Shown piece after piece: positions 36,025-44,441 of a stretch of 64,000 nt of DNA. The translations under genes were made by a program, and so were the position numbers. How positions within the stretch are numbered: the first letter of the stretch is position 1; the number at the start of each line of letters is the position of its first letter. Location: positions 310,001 to 374,000 of the forward strand of contig NZ_CAKKMS010000004.1 in NCBI RefSeq assembly GCF_918698245.1, given 5' to 3'. Under the pieces are notes generated by a model. That model was not told where the DNA came from. It saw only the letters and a list, made by a program, of their open reading frames with translations, and did no database searches. This DNA comes from Pedobacter sp. Bi126 (lineage in GTDB: Bacteria > Bacteroidota > Bacteroidia > Sphingobacteriales > Sphingobacteriaceae).

Positions 36025-36140
36025 TATTTAATTAGGCTACCTTTAATCTAATATCTTCAATAAGTTACACAGGCACCCTGCTGCAAATACTTAGCAGTTT
36101 AGCTATATTGCGTTAGCTAATCAAACATGCCCCAATCGCT

Positions 36141-37850
36141 ATGCGCAAACTATTTTCGCTGTTTTTATTTCTAACAGTTGCCCTACAATTACACGCTCAA
36201 ACTAATGAAGCCAGCCTGGTGAGTCCACTGATTAATCAATACCAATCAGACGAGACCATGTTAAACCGTAAATACACGCTCAAGCGATCGGAAGAATACT
36301 TTAAGCGGATGGAACGCTTTTATGCTGAATGGCAAAAACAATCAAAGGCATTGCCTTTTAACAAGCTAACTGTAAATGAAAGGGTAGATTATATTTTGCT
36401 TAAACGCGATATCCGATCAGATTCGGCAAGTTTACAACAGCACTACGCCGAATTTAGAAGCAGCATTTTTACTTTGCCTTTTGCCAAAATATTATTGGAT
36501 TTTGAAGCAAAGCGAAGAATTGGCCAGCAACAAGATGGTAAAATTACCAAAGAACAATTCGAACAACTGAAAGAGGCTATTCAGAAAACCACAAAAGCAG
36601 TAGAAAACAAAGACCTGGCAATTACGCCAGTACAGGCTTCTTGGGCGCAGGAAACCGTTAATCAATATCTGGCTGTATTTACCGAAGCTTATAAATTTTA
36701 TGATGGCTACGATCCGCAATTTACCAAAGCCACCAAAGCGGTGTATCCCGATGTAGTAGATGCCATAAAGGATTATGCTGATGCACTGGGTAAAATAGCT
36801 AAACCGTCAAATGCCAAAGACGATGGAAGTGGCATTATTGGAAATCCGATAGGAAGAACAGCTTTATTAAGCAGCTTAAGGGATGAGATGATTGCTTATA
36901 CCCCTGAGCAGATTGAGGCCATTGCCATGAGAGAATTTGCCTGGTGTGATGCCGAAATGCTTAAAGCCTCGCAACAAATGGGCTTTGGTAAGGAATGGAA
37001 AAAAGCACTGGAAAAAGTAAAAACAGATTATCCTGAATTGGGGAAGCAGCCCGAACTGGTTTATGAACTGGCTAATGAAGCCATAGACTTTGTAGAGAAA
37101 AATAAACTCATCGCCATTCCGGCCCTGGCTAAAGAAGGCTGGCGCATGCGCATGCTAAGTCCGAAGGAACAATTATTTGCGCCGTTTTTTCTAGGCGGCG
37201 AATCCGTATTAATTGCTTATCCAACAGCAGATATGACGGAGGATGCCAAAATGATGACCTTGCGTGGCAATAACAAGCATTTTTCCAGAGCTGTAGTTTT
37301 TCATGAGCTTATTCCCGGGCACAACCTTCAGTATTTTATGCAAAGCCGTTACAAACCTTATCGTAAAGTATTTGGTACGCCTTTCTGGACGGAAGGCTGG
37401 TCGCTGTATTGGGAGATGTTGCTGTGGGACCAGAATTTTGCAAAATCTCCGGAAGATAAAATTGGAATGCTTTTTTGGCGCATGCACCGTTGTGCGCGTA
37501 TCATTTTTTCAATGAACTACCATTTAGGCAAATGGAGGCCTCAGCAGTGTATCGATTTTTTGGTAGATCGTGTTGGTTTTGAGCGTGCTAATGCAGAAGC
37601 AGAGGTGCGTAGATCGTTTACGGGAGGTTATGGGCCCTTATACCAAATTGGGTACATGTTAGGTGGATTACAGTTCAGGGCATTGCACAAAGAGCTGGTA
37701 CAAAGTGGTAAAATGACCAATATTCAGTTTCACAATCGTGTATTGCACGAAAACAACATGCCTGTAGAAATGGTAAGGGCCTTGTTAACCAACCAGCAAT
37801 TGCCCGAAAATTTCAGTACCCGATGGAAATTTGCCGGCGATATTAAATAG
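36141..37850 (+). CDS. DUF885 family zinc metallopeptidase-like protein
   Basis: 569 residues with signal peptide (MRKLFSLFLFLTVALQLHAQ). The DUF885 hallmark HELIPGHNLQYFM (HExxPGH variant, zinc ligands) lies at about residue 390, followed by PFWTEGWSLYWEMLLWD with the third ligand Glu, and GPLYQIGYMLGGLQ near the C terminus. Predicted periplasmic or secreted peptidase. Located between the GAF gene and a decayed copy of that gene's 3' end. Confidence 0.88.
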   Translation: MRKLFSLFLFLTVALQLHAQTNEASLVSPLINQYQSDETMLNRKYTLKRSEEYFKRMERFYAEWQKQSKALPFNKLTVNERVDYILLKRDIRSDSASLQQHYAEFRSSIFTLPFAKILLDFEAKRRIGQQQDGKITKEQFEQLKEAIQKTTKAVENKDLAITPVQASWAQETVNQYLAVFTEAYKFYDGYDPQFTKATKAVYPDVVDAIKDYADALGKIAKPSNAKDDGSGIIGNPIGRTALLSSLRDEMIAYTPEQIEAIAMREFAWCDAEMLKASQQMGFGKEWKKALEKVKTDYPELGKQPELVYELANEAIDFVEKNKLIAIPALAKEGWRMRMLSPKEQLFAPFFLGGESVLIAYPTADMTEDAKMMTLRGNNKHFSRAVVFHELIPGHNLQYFMQSRYKPYRKVFGTPFWTEGWSLYWEMLLWDQNFAKSPEDKIGMLFWRMHRCARIIFSMNYHLGKWRPQQCIDFLVDRVGFERANAEAEVRRSFTGGYGPLYQIGYMLGGLQFRALHKELVQSGKMTNIQFHNRVLHENNMPVEMVRALLTNQQLPENFSTRWKFAGDIK

Positions 37851-37887
37851 TACAATTTTGACATAGGTGTAGATAACATAAAGTAAT

Positions 37888-38110
37888 AGATGATCAGACA
37901 AAGGGATTGATAAAATATTTATCCGTGATTCGCAAGAGCGACTTATTTAACCTGATAAATTGGCATTGATTTATTTTATCAAGACGGATACTGCCGATTC
38001 CTGCCATTCGTAAAATATCCACAGAAAATAGGGCTATTGAGGCCTGAAATTAAAGATTTTGATTTTGGAAGAACTAGAGAGCTTAAACGCTGCGCTTACT
38101 GTTTTATAAC
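37888..38110 (+). pseudogene. Decayed copy of the GAF-gene 3' end
   Basis: Clearly aligns with about 35795-36024, e.g. AGATGATCA, ATTCGCAAGAGCG (GAF gene ATTCGCAGGAGCG), CCTGATAAATTGGCATTGAT (CCTGATAAACTGGCATTGAT), then GATTTTGATTTTGGAAGA and CTGCGCTTACTGTTTTATAA. Internal stops (CTTATTTAACC) and indels make it non-coding. It ends at the same stop-codon region as the intact gene. Confidence 0.85.
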
Positions 38111-38161
38111 GTGTCTTTTAGTTTTATTCAACGTACGTAACTGTTTATTAGTGTTGAAAAG

Positions 38162-38193
38162 TTGATAAGTATTTTTACATGCTTGTATTTTTG
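38162..38193 (+). promoter_or_regulatory. Promoter of the OmpA-family gene
   Basis: TTG at 38162-38164, 21-base spacer, TATTTTTG at 38186-38193 (TAnnTTTG). It lies 54 bases before the ATG at 38248 and shows that a longer frame starting at 38179 is not translated. Confidence 0.65.
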
Positions 38194-38247
38194 GTATGGC
38201 TATTGCAATACGGGTGCCAACGCTTATTCAACGTTAAAAGAAAATTT

Positions 38248-39570
38248 ATGAAACTACAACTATTTAAAACACTCCCGGTTGCACTCGCTGGTTTACTCAT
38301 CGGGTCTGTTGCTTCAGCTCAAGAAAGCCCTGCAACTTCTACAACAACGTTCAGAACATGGTCTATCGGTGTAAACGCTGGTGTACTTACTCCATTGTCA
38401 CCATTAGGTGGAAAAAATGATTTCAGTAATAACAAATCAAGTTTAGGTTATGGCCTTTACATTAAAAAACAATTTACACCTTATTTCTCTCTTCGTTTAG
38501 ATGGGGTTCGTGGTAAATTAAAGGGAGATAATACCGAGCCTTATGAAAGTGGTTTGGTAAACAACTCTCCGGTAAAAGCATTTGATACAGAGTTATCTTA
38601 TTCTGGAAGTTTAAACGCTGTAGTAAACATGTTCAATATTGATATGTTTAAAAAAGAGAATACATTACAGCTTTACGCTTCTGCCGGTGCTGGTATTGCG
38701 GCCTACAAACCGACTATTACTACAGCAGCTGGAACTTCGACACTTAATGGTGGGGATAACATCAATGAGTTGATCATTCCTGTAGGATTAGGTGCTAAGT
38801 TTAAAATTTCTGATGCGGTTAATTTAGATTTAGGTTGGACTATCAACTTTGTTGATGGTGATAACTTAGATGGTTATTACAAAAACGGAAACGATAAATA
38901 CAATTATGCATATGCTGGTTTAGAGTTTGCTTTAGGTACCGGAAAACAATTGGCTTTCCATAATCCGGTAGCTTTAACGTACGATGAAGCTTTAAAAGCA
39001 AAACAAACTGCAGAAGGTTTAAAATCTGATTTAAATGCTCAAAAGGCTGAAAATGCAAAACTACGTTCAGAAATGAACGACATCTTGAAAGATACAGATG
39101 GCGATGGTGTTGCAGATAAATTAGACAAATGCCCTGATACACCAACTGGTACTGTTGTTGATGGTTCTGGTTGTCCGTTAAAAACTCCAGAAAAAGTTGT
39201 AGAGAAAGTAATCGTTACAGAAGAAGATCGTAAAGTTGTTAACGAAGCGATTAAAAACTTAGAGTTCGATTTAGGTAAAGCAACCATCCGTTCTAAATCT
39301 TATGCTTCTTTAAACAGAGTTGCTGCATTATTAATCCAGAAAAACTTTAGCTTAAAATTAGCTGGCCACACAGATAATACAGGCTCAAAAGAATTAAACT
39401 TGCGTTTATCAAAAGATAGAGCAGAATCTGTAAAAGCTTATTTAGTTTCTCAAGGTGCAAATGCATCACGTATTGAGGCTACTGGTTATGGTATGGGGCA
39501 ACCAATTGCTACCAACAAAACAGCGGCTGGTCGTCAACAAAACCGTCGTGTAGAGTTTACCCTTTACTAG
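38248..39570 (+). CDS. OmpA family outer membrane protein
   Basis: 440 residues from ATG 38248, with signal peptide (MKLQLFKTLPVALAGLLIGSVASAQ). N-terminal beta-barrel (about 30-235), a helical Lys/Ala/Glu-rich spacer (about 245-275), a calcium-binding thrombospondin type 3-like stretch DTDGDGVADKLDKCPDTPTG, and a C-terminal OmpA domain with FDLGKATIRSKSY, LAGHTDNTGSKELNLRLSKDRA and a final RRVEFTLY. It links outer membrane to peptidoglycan and is probably abundant: strong promoter match and strong terminator. Confidence 0.95.
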   Translation: MKLQLFKTLPVALAGLLIGSVASAQESPATSTTTFRTWSIGVNAGVLTPLSPLGGKNDFSNNKSSLGYGLYIKKQFTPYFSLRLDGVRGKLKGDNTEPYESGLVNNSPVKAFDTELSYSGSLNAVVNMFNIDMFKKENTLQLYASAGAGIAAYKPTITTAAGTSTLNGGDNINELIIPVGLGAKFKISDAVNLDLGWTINFVDGDNLDGYYKNGNDKYNYAYAGLEFALGTGKQLAFHNPVALTYDEALKAKQTAEGLKSDLNAQKAENAKLRSEMNDILKDTDGDGVADKLDKCPDTPTGTVVDGSGCPLKTPEKVVEKVIVTEEDRKVVNEAIKNLEFDLGKATIRSKSYASLNRVAALLIQKNFSLKLAGHTDNTGSKELNLRLSKDRAESVKAYLVSQGANASRIEATGYGMGQPIATNKTAAGRQQNRRVEFTLY

Positions 39571-39590
39571 TCTGTTTTAACATACATTTT

Positions 39591-39621
39591 AAAGCGCCCC
39601 GATTTATTGGGGCGCTTTTTT
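39591..39621 (+). terminator. Rho-independent terminator of the OmpA gene
   Basis: AGCGCCCC / GGGGCGCT 8-bp GC-rich stem, loop GATTTATT, preceded by AA and followed by TTTTTT. Confidence 0.92.
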
Positions 39622-39873
39622 GTAACAAATTTTTTCTCAAAATATCTTATAGCACTATCAGATTTTAGTTAGAACATTAATTAAATGTGATTAAAGTAAA
39701 TAAGGTTAACTGACAGGTTTTGGAATAAAGAGATGTAGGGTTGTAGCAACGCAAGCGCAATTCTCAGTAATGCTTGTTTAACTAGGGAGGTAGATTATCA
39801 TATCAGCTTTTATCACATAGTGATTCCTGTAGCAAATCGAATGTTTGAGAATATCTTCTGTGACAATTTTTTT
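39622..39873. other. Intergenic, nothing recognised
   Basis: Between the OmpA terminator and the stop codon of the minus-strand receptor gene I see no open frame, hairpin with T-tract, or known repeat. Confidence 0.5.
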
Positions 39874-42543
39874 TTAAAAAGTAAACGAATATTTTAAGAG
39901 AAATGTACGGTCTCTCAAAGGTATATCAAATACCAATAACTGGTTAGAAGTCGAATTTATCTGCCTATAAACCTTCTGGGTTATTAAATTGAGGCACTGA
40001 AACTCAAAAAAGCTTTTCCACTTTGTAGGAGCATATTTTACATTCATATCCAAAAAAACATTGTGCATAGGTTGTTGTAATTTCTGTTTGTACAAAGTGA
40101 AATTATAAGCCACATTGTATGATAGTTTTTGGTTTAACTGATGTTGCCAAGTAGATTTTAACTTCTCGATATTAGTAGTGTTTACAGTTTTACCATTTAC
40201 TGTACTTTGCTCGTTTATAAATCTTGAAAGCTCTCCACTTACCGAAACTGTAATTTTATTAAATATTTTTTTCCTGACAGTTAATGCAGTAGCGATACTT
40301 TTAACGTTGAAAGGCAGAATCTCGTTGTTATAAAAATTAAAACCCCTTTGTAGGCTTGTATTAGCATTTGCCATGATATTTAATGAAGCAAAATATAAAT
40401 ATTTAGAAATACTGCCACCCAAAGCGTATTTTTTTGCGGTATTTTTAAAATTAATAGCAGTAGATTTTGTTAGGCCATTATCAATTTCAAAAGAGTTGAT
40501 AAAGTTTTGTTGCGTTTTATCGTAACCTAGGTTTAAATTGTAAAAGAACATTGCTAAAGGTTTGCGATAGCTAAACCTAACGTTTGCCGAGTTGTTATTT
40601 GTTATGGGTAATGGCGTTTCGTTAAAATTAAACTCCCTGTAATTTACCAAAATGCTGCCCGGGTATATGTCTTCCACTTCTCCAAAAGTAGTTTGTTTAA
40701 GATATCTAAAATTAATTTCACTGTACCGGCCTAAATTTTTACGAAAATCTATAGAAGGGTTCAGTGAAAAATATCTGTTTTTTTTATAGATAAAATCTGT
40801 TTTACTGTCGTAATCTATAAAGTTGAATGTTGGCGTTACCTCCGCAATAATAACGCCTTTTTTAAGGAGGTAAGTTGCAGATGCCTTGCCCAATAGTCCT
40901 AAATTATTAAATATTACATCATTTTTAAATCTATCGCCCACTGCCGAAGTAACGTGTAAGCTGTCGGTTTTGTATAAATTGCTGGTTAGTAGATTGCCAT
41001 TATACGATAAACCTATTGCGGTAGAAAGTATAAATTTGTTGAATTTTGTTTTAAAGGTTATAGCTTGGTCAATGAACGTATTTTTGGTTTGCGTCTGTTG
41101 TGCTAAAAAGAGATAACTTTTATTGTTATTGATAATATTTTCATGCAACCCAGGAGCGGTTTCTAAACGCTCATTTAATTTGTAATACTGCGTCAAGCCA
41201 TTGTACTGAAGTATATTGTTTATTCCCAGCGCTTTTATTACCACCGTTTCATTACTAACGGATAAATATTGTGTTGGCAAATTTTGCGTTAATTCTTGAT
41301 CGTTCTGTATGGTGCTTCCATTTTTTTTCCATGTTGGTAAATCTAACTTGGTAAGAGATTTTACATAAATGGCATTACTGTTTTTTTCTATTTGAGATTG
41401 TATTTGCCACTGGTTAAGCCTGTGTAAATGGTTCTGTATTTCGGTGTACCTAACTGTATCGCGGTTAAGGAAATAATTAACCGAGTTGTTAAAATTATAT
41501 CTCCTTTTTAACTGTAGCGTAGCCACATTCATTCTTAAGGTCCAATCAGATTTTAGTTTAAAAAGCGCATTAATATTTCCTGCAAAATCATTGTTCATCA
41601 AGTAATACTTTTCATCTAGTGATGGGAGTTCGCTACTTGTAATCGACAGGAATGGTGCAGCTTTTTTTAAAATGGTTTCGTTGTTTGAGGATACGCCAAC
41701 GTCGGCATTTTCATGTTCTAAATTTTCGCCAACATTATTGGCTTTTAGGTTGTTGATGCTCTTATTTTTTGATTTAAAGAACATGTTATTAAACTCACCA
41801 CTATAGGCACTATTTCCGAGACCAGCATGACCGGTATTAATGGTTATTGCTTTGGCGCTATCGGTAAGTTTAAGATTTAGGGCAACGTTATTGGTAACCG
41901 TATATCCGTTTAGGGCTTTTATAGGCTGGTCCCGTTCTATAACCTGTACTTGTTCTACAGCATTTACCGGTACATTGTTGGTGGCCAGTTTATATCTGCC
42001 ATCCAACAGATTGTCGCCATCAAGGTAAACCTTTGATATTGGTTTTCCGTTGTAGCTGATAGCGCCTTTGTCGTCTATTTTTATGCCAGGCAACCTGCCA
42101 ATCAAATCGGCAATCACCCTATCATTTTGTTCTTTAAAGGCTTTCACATTGTAACTTAAAGTATCGCTAACAAGCGATACTTTTTTTAGTGAAGTAACCT
42201 TAACTTCTTTTAAAAGATTTACTTTTTTTTTAAGGATGATGGTATAAGGCTGGCTTGTATAACTGCTAATAGGTACTATCTTTTGTTCATATCCCATTGC
42301 TGTTACTTTTATAGAAAGGCTGTTGTCATTTGTTTGGAGTTTACAGCTAAAAACGCCCTGTTGATTGGTATTGGTAAAGGCTAAACCCGAGCCATTCTTA
42401 GTAACTATTGCAATGGTGGCAACATCAAGCGGTACAGCTAAGCTATCTTTTACCACACCATTTATAGTAATTGTTTGCTGGGCCGATGCTAAGATAATCG
42501 ATAACAACAAAGCCCAGGTTGCTAACAAATGTTTTAAATACAA
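39874..42543 (-). CDS. TonB-dependent receptor-like outer membrane protein with carboxypeptidase-like N-domain
   Basis: 889 residues. Signal peptide ending ILASAQ, then a carboxypeptidase-regulatory-like domain (ITINGVVKDSLAVPLDVATIAI, about 25-110). Next is a plug-like region (VIADLIGRLPGIKIDDKGAISYNGKPISKVYLDGDNLL) and a long barrel ending RDRTFLLKYSFTF. A classic TonB box was not identified. The start appears to be TTG: an in-frame stop lies just upstream and there is no ATG before the signal peptide. It begins nine bases after the GLPGLI gene. Receptors of this subtype are commonly encoded next to GLPGLI proteins; the substrate is unknown and may be the co-encoded small proteins. Confidence 0.85.
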   Translation of the reverse strand: MYLKHLLATWALLLSIILASAQQTITINGVVKDSLAVPLDVATIAIVTKNGSGLAFTNTNQQGVFSCKLQTNDNSLSIKVTAMGYEQKIVPISSYTSQPYTIILKKKVNLLKEVKVTSLKKVSLVSDTLSYNVKAFKEQNDRVIADLIGRLPGIKIDDKGAISYNGKPISKVYLDGDNLLDGRYKLATNNVPVNAVEQVQVIERDQPIKALNGYTVTNNVALNLKLTDSAKAITINTGHAGLGNSAYSGEFNNMFFKSKNKSINNLKANNVGENLEHENADVGVSSNNETILKKAAPFLSITSSELPSLDEKYYLMNNDFAGNINALFKLKSDWTLRMNVATLQLKRRYNFNNSVNYFLNRDTVRYTEIQNHLHRLNQWQIQSQIEKNSNAIYVKSLTKLDLPTWKKNGSTIQNDQELTQNLPTQYLSVSNETVVIKALGINNILQYNGLTQYYKLNERLETAPGLHENIINNNKSYLFLAQQTQTKNTFIDQAITFKTKFNKFILSTAIGLSYNGNLLTSNLYKTDSLHVTSAVGDRFKNDVIFNNLGLLGKASATYLLKKGVIIAEVTPTFNFIDYDSKTDFIYKKNRYFSLNPSIDFRKNLGRYSEINFRYLKQTTFGEVEDIYPGSILVNYREFNFNETPLPITNNNSANVRFSYRKPLAMFFYNLNLGYDKTQQNFINSFEIDNGLTKSTAINFKNTAKKYALGGSISKYLYFASLNIMANANTSLQRGFNFYNNEILPFNVKSIATALTVRKKIFNKITVSVSGELSRFINEQSTVNGKTVNTTNIEKLKSTWQHQLNQKLSYNVAYNFTLYKQKLQQPMHNVFLDMNVKYAPTKWKSFFEFQCLNLITQKVYRQINSTSNQLLVFDIPLRDRTFLLKYSFTF

Positions 42544-42552
42544 GCTTTCTAA

Positions 42553-43395
42553 TTAATTTGTTAATTCTAAGGGGTAGTTCATGGTAAACTTCTTTTTTGA
42601 GGCAGTACCGTTATTACCTCCGCCACTGCTGGTAACTTTATCTATTGTAATGCCACTTCCAAAATCATCCGTACCCAAGCCTTCAGCTTCTGCCTTTCTC
42701 ATACGTTCGTATTCTTTTAACGAGGTTGAAATTATTTTTGTTGGTATATTTACCGATGGAATATTTTGAAAACTTCCAGTAGTTACCACTTTGGTGCATG
42801 TAAATTTTATAAAATAATTATCGTCGTATGCTTCTAAAATAAGCCCGGGCAAACCATTTAATTTCCATGGGCCAAAATTTGCGGCTATGTCGGTAGTAAA
42901 CCATGCTGTATATTTACGCCCCTTAACCATTGCAGTGGCCATTTGTGCGGTATAACCTAACAATTGTTTGGTGTCTTTTTCAATTTTCCAATTGGTTTTT
43001 GCTGTGCTCTCGTTAATTAAATAGCTTTGCTGGTTATGGTTTTTTACTACCGATAGTTTTAGCTTATCAACATAAATATCATCTTCTGTAGCAGGCAAAA
43101 TAACGCCCATGTTAATTACATTGTTGTTTTTGGTTTCGGCCTGTTTTAATGCCGCCTGAATGGTAGAGTCTTGCTTTAACCGCGTTTGGCTGGTGTAAAG
43201 GCTTTTCTCAGTATTAAATGCCAAAATAAAATCCTCGCTAAAAACTTTTGCTTTTTGTGTAGTATCTTTTATATGATAAAATTGGTAATAGGCAATAGTT
43301 GTGGGTTGCTCGGGCAGTTTTGTGCTTTTATAGCTGAACGAGTATAAAACGAACAGGGATAATACCGGTGCAATAAATTTTAAATATCTGTGCAT
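42553..43395 (-). CDS. GLPGLI family protein
   Basis: 280 residues with an N-terminal hydrophobic signal (FIAPVLSLFVLYSFSY). It contains the family-naming motif in WKLNGLPGLILEAYDD at about residue 178, preceded by YTAWFTTDIAANFGPW. The C-terminal tail is Gly/Asn-rich (SSGGGNNGTASKKK). GLPGLI proteins are Bacteroidota-specific secreted or periplasmic proteins of unknown function, frequently paired with TonB-dependent receptors as here. Third gene of a four-gene operon. Confidence 0.93.
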   Translation of the reverse strand: MHRYLKFIAPVLSLFVLYSFSYKSTKLPEQPTTIAYYQFYHIKDTTQKAKVFSEDFILAFNTEKSLYTSQTRLKQDSTIQAALKQAETKNNNVINMGVILPATEDDIYVDKLKLSVVKNHNQQSYLINESTAKTNWKIEKDTKQLLGYTAQMATAMVKGRKYTAWFTTDIAANFGPWKLNGLPGLILEAYDDNYFIKFTCTKVVTTGSFQNIPSVNIPTKIISTSLKEYERMRKAEAEGLGTDDFGSGITIDKVTSSGGGNNGTASKKKFTMNYPLELTN

Positions 43396-43446
43396 CTTTT
43401 TTTTTATAATGAATTAAAAACCATCCTCTTGCTTAATTATGTTATA

Positions 43447-43779
43447 TTAATAGGGGTGAAAACAACCGTCACCAAACCAACCATCAGCAATACCGTTGTC
43501 AAAATAATTTACAGCAGATTGCATTAACGTCATATCATCAACATGGTTAGCGCCAGATACATGTATATTCCATTTCGTGCCACATGCGTCGGTAAACTGG
43601 AAGGTCTTTGCCCTGCGTAACAAGCTACTTTGTTTGTTGTTCACATCTAAATAGATGTTTTTTACAATTGCAACATTTTTAAATAACTTGGCTACTGGAG
43701 AAGCCTTCAATTTTAAATCGTTAGCAGATGCACTAAATCCTATTAGTGTGCATATAACTGCGAAAAATATTTTCCTCAT
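43447..43779 (-). CDS. Small secreted two-Cys protein, paralogue B
   Basis: 110 residues with signal peptide (MRKIFFAVICTLIGFSASA). The mature part is about 91 residues and shares a pattern with the gene upstream: LLRRAKTFQFTDACGTKWNIHVSGA, then ..AVNYFDNGIADGWFGDGCFHPY. The only Cys in the mature part are in DACG and GCF, suggesting one disulfide. I recognise no family. It lies 25 bases after its paralogue and 51 before the GLPGLI gene, in an operon opposite a LytTR two-component system. It could be a secreted signal, effector or binding protein. Confidence 0.75.
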   Translation of the reverse strand: MRKIFFAVICTLIGFSASANDLKLKASPVAKLFKNVAIVKNIYLDVNNKQSSLLRRAKTFQFTDACGTKWNIHVSGANHVDDMTLMQSAVNYFDNGIADGWFGDGCFHPY

Positions 43780-43804
43780 AACTTTTTTCTTTATATTTCT
43801 ATTA

Positions 43805-44134
43805 TTATCCTACCCAGAAACAACCAGTTATAAGATTGTCTTTAAAGTAATCCCATGCGAACTGCCACAACGAATGATTAGATGCACTACTTGCACCTGA
43901 AACATATATTGTAGTTTGTGCTCCACAAGCATCTGTAAATGTGAAATTCATCTGTCTGCGAAATAGGCCAAGTTGTTCATTTGCAATCTTTCCAATCTCA
44001 ACTTTATTGGGCTGCGGCAAATTTTTTACAACAATATTTGCCGAGTTCGGTTTTGCAACAGGTAATCTTAAATCTTTTGCGTAAGCGCCGGTACCTAGTA
44101 CCGCGAATGCGAGTGCGAATAATAATTTTTTCAT
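43805..44134 (-). CDS. Small secreted two-Cys protein, paralogue A
   Basis: 109 residues, signal peptide MKKLLFALAFAVLGTGAYA. It shares with paralogue B the segment LFRRQMNFTFTDACGAQTTIYVSGA and the ending AWDYFKDNLITGCFWVG; again two Cys, in DACG and GCF. The N-terminal mature halves differ more than the C-terminal halves. First gene of the operon, 307 bases from the divergent sensor kinase gene, with a triple 21-bp repeat in between. Function unknown. Confidence 0.75.
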   Translation of the reverse strand: MKKLLFALAFAVLGTGAYAKDLRLPVAKPNSANIVVKNLPQPNKVEIGKIANEQLGLFRRQMNFTFTDACGAQTTIYVSGASSASNHSLWQFAWDYFKDNLITGCFWVG

Positions 44135-44237
44135 TTTCGTTAAATTTTTAATAATCTACGTAAGATAAAGGATGGTCTTAATTCATTTTGTTAGTGTAAA
44201 ATTCAGTACAAAAATCCCAAACCCAAACCCCTAATCC

Positions 44238-44288
44238 ATATCCGAATGTTAAGTGCAAATATTCGTAGTGTTTCATCTCATATTCGAA
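44238..44288 (-). promoter_or_regulatory. Triple 21-bp-phased repeat, putative LytTR operator for the secreted-protein operon
   Basis: ATATCCGAA at 44238, ATATTCGTA at 44259 and ATATTCGAA at 44280 are exactly 21 bp apart on the + strand, about 105-155 bases upstream of the minus-strand operon start. Spacing matches LytTR recognition; the divergent gene encodes a LytTR regulator. Confidence 0.7.
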
Positions 44289-44306
44289 ATAATTAAACTC
44301 ATCATT

Positions 44307-44357
44307 TTATGATATTGATTGTTTAACTACGGATATCAGATTAAATCCAACGAATAT
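44307..44357 (+). promoter_or_regulatory. Oppositely oriented 21-bp-phased repeat, putative LytTR operator for the two-component genes
   Basis: TTATGATAT at 44307 (weak), TACGGATAT at 44328 and AACGAATAT at 44349 are 21 bp apart. They read ATATCATAA, ATATCCGTA and ATATTCGTT on the minus strand, i.e. the same element as in 44238-44288 but inverted. The set lies about 85-135 bases before the kinase ATG. Confidence 0.65.
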
Positions 44358-44441
44358 TTACCCGTAGTTTCTAATCCATTATCTATTGTTACTTTTAAAA
44401 ATGTTTTACATCAAATGCTTTCTCCGCTTAGCTAAAAAATA

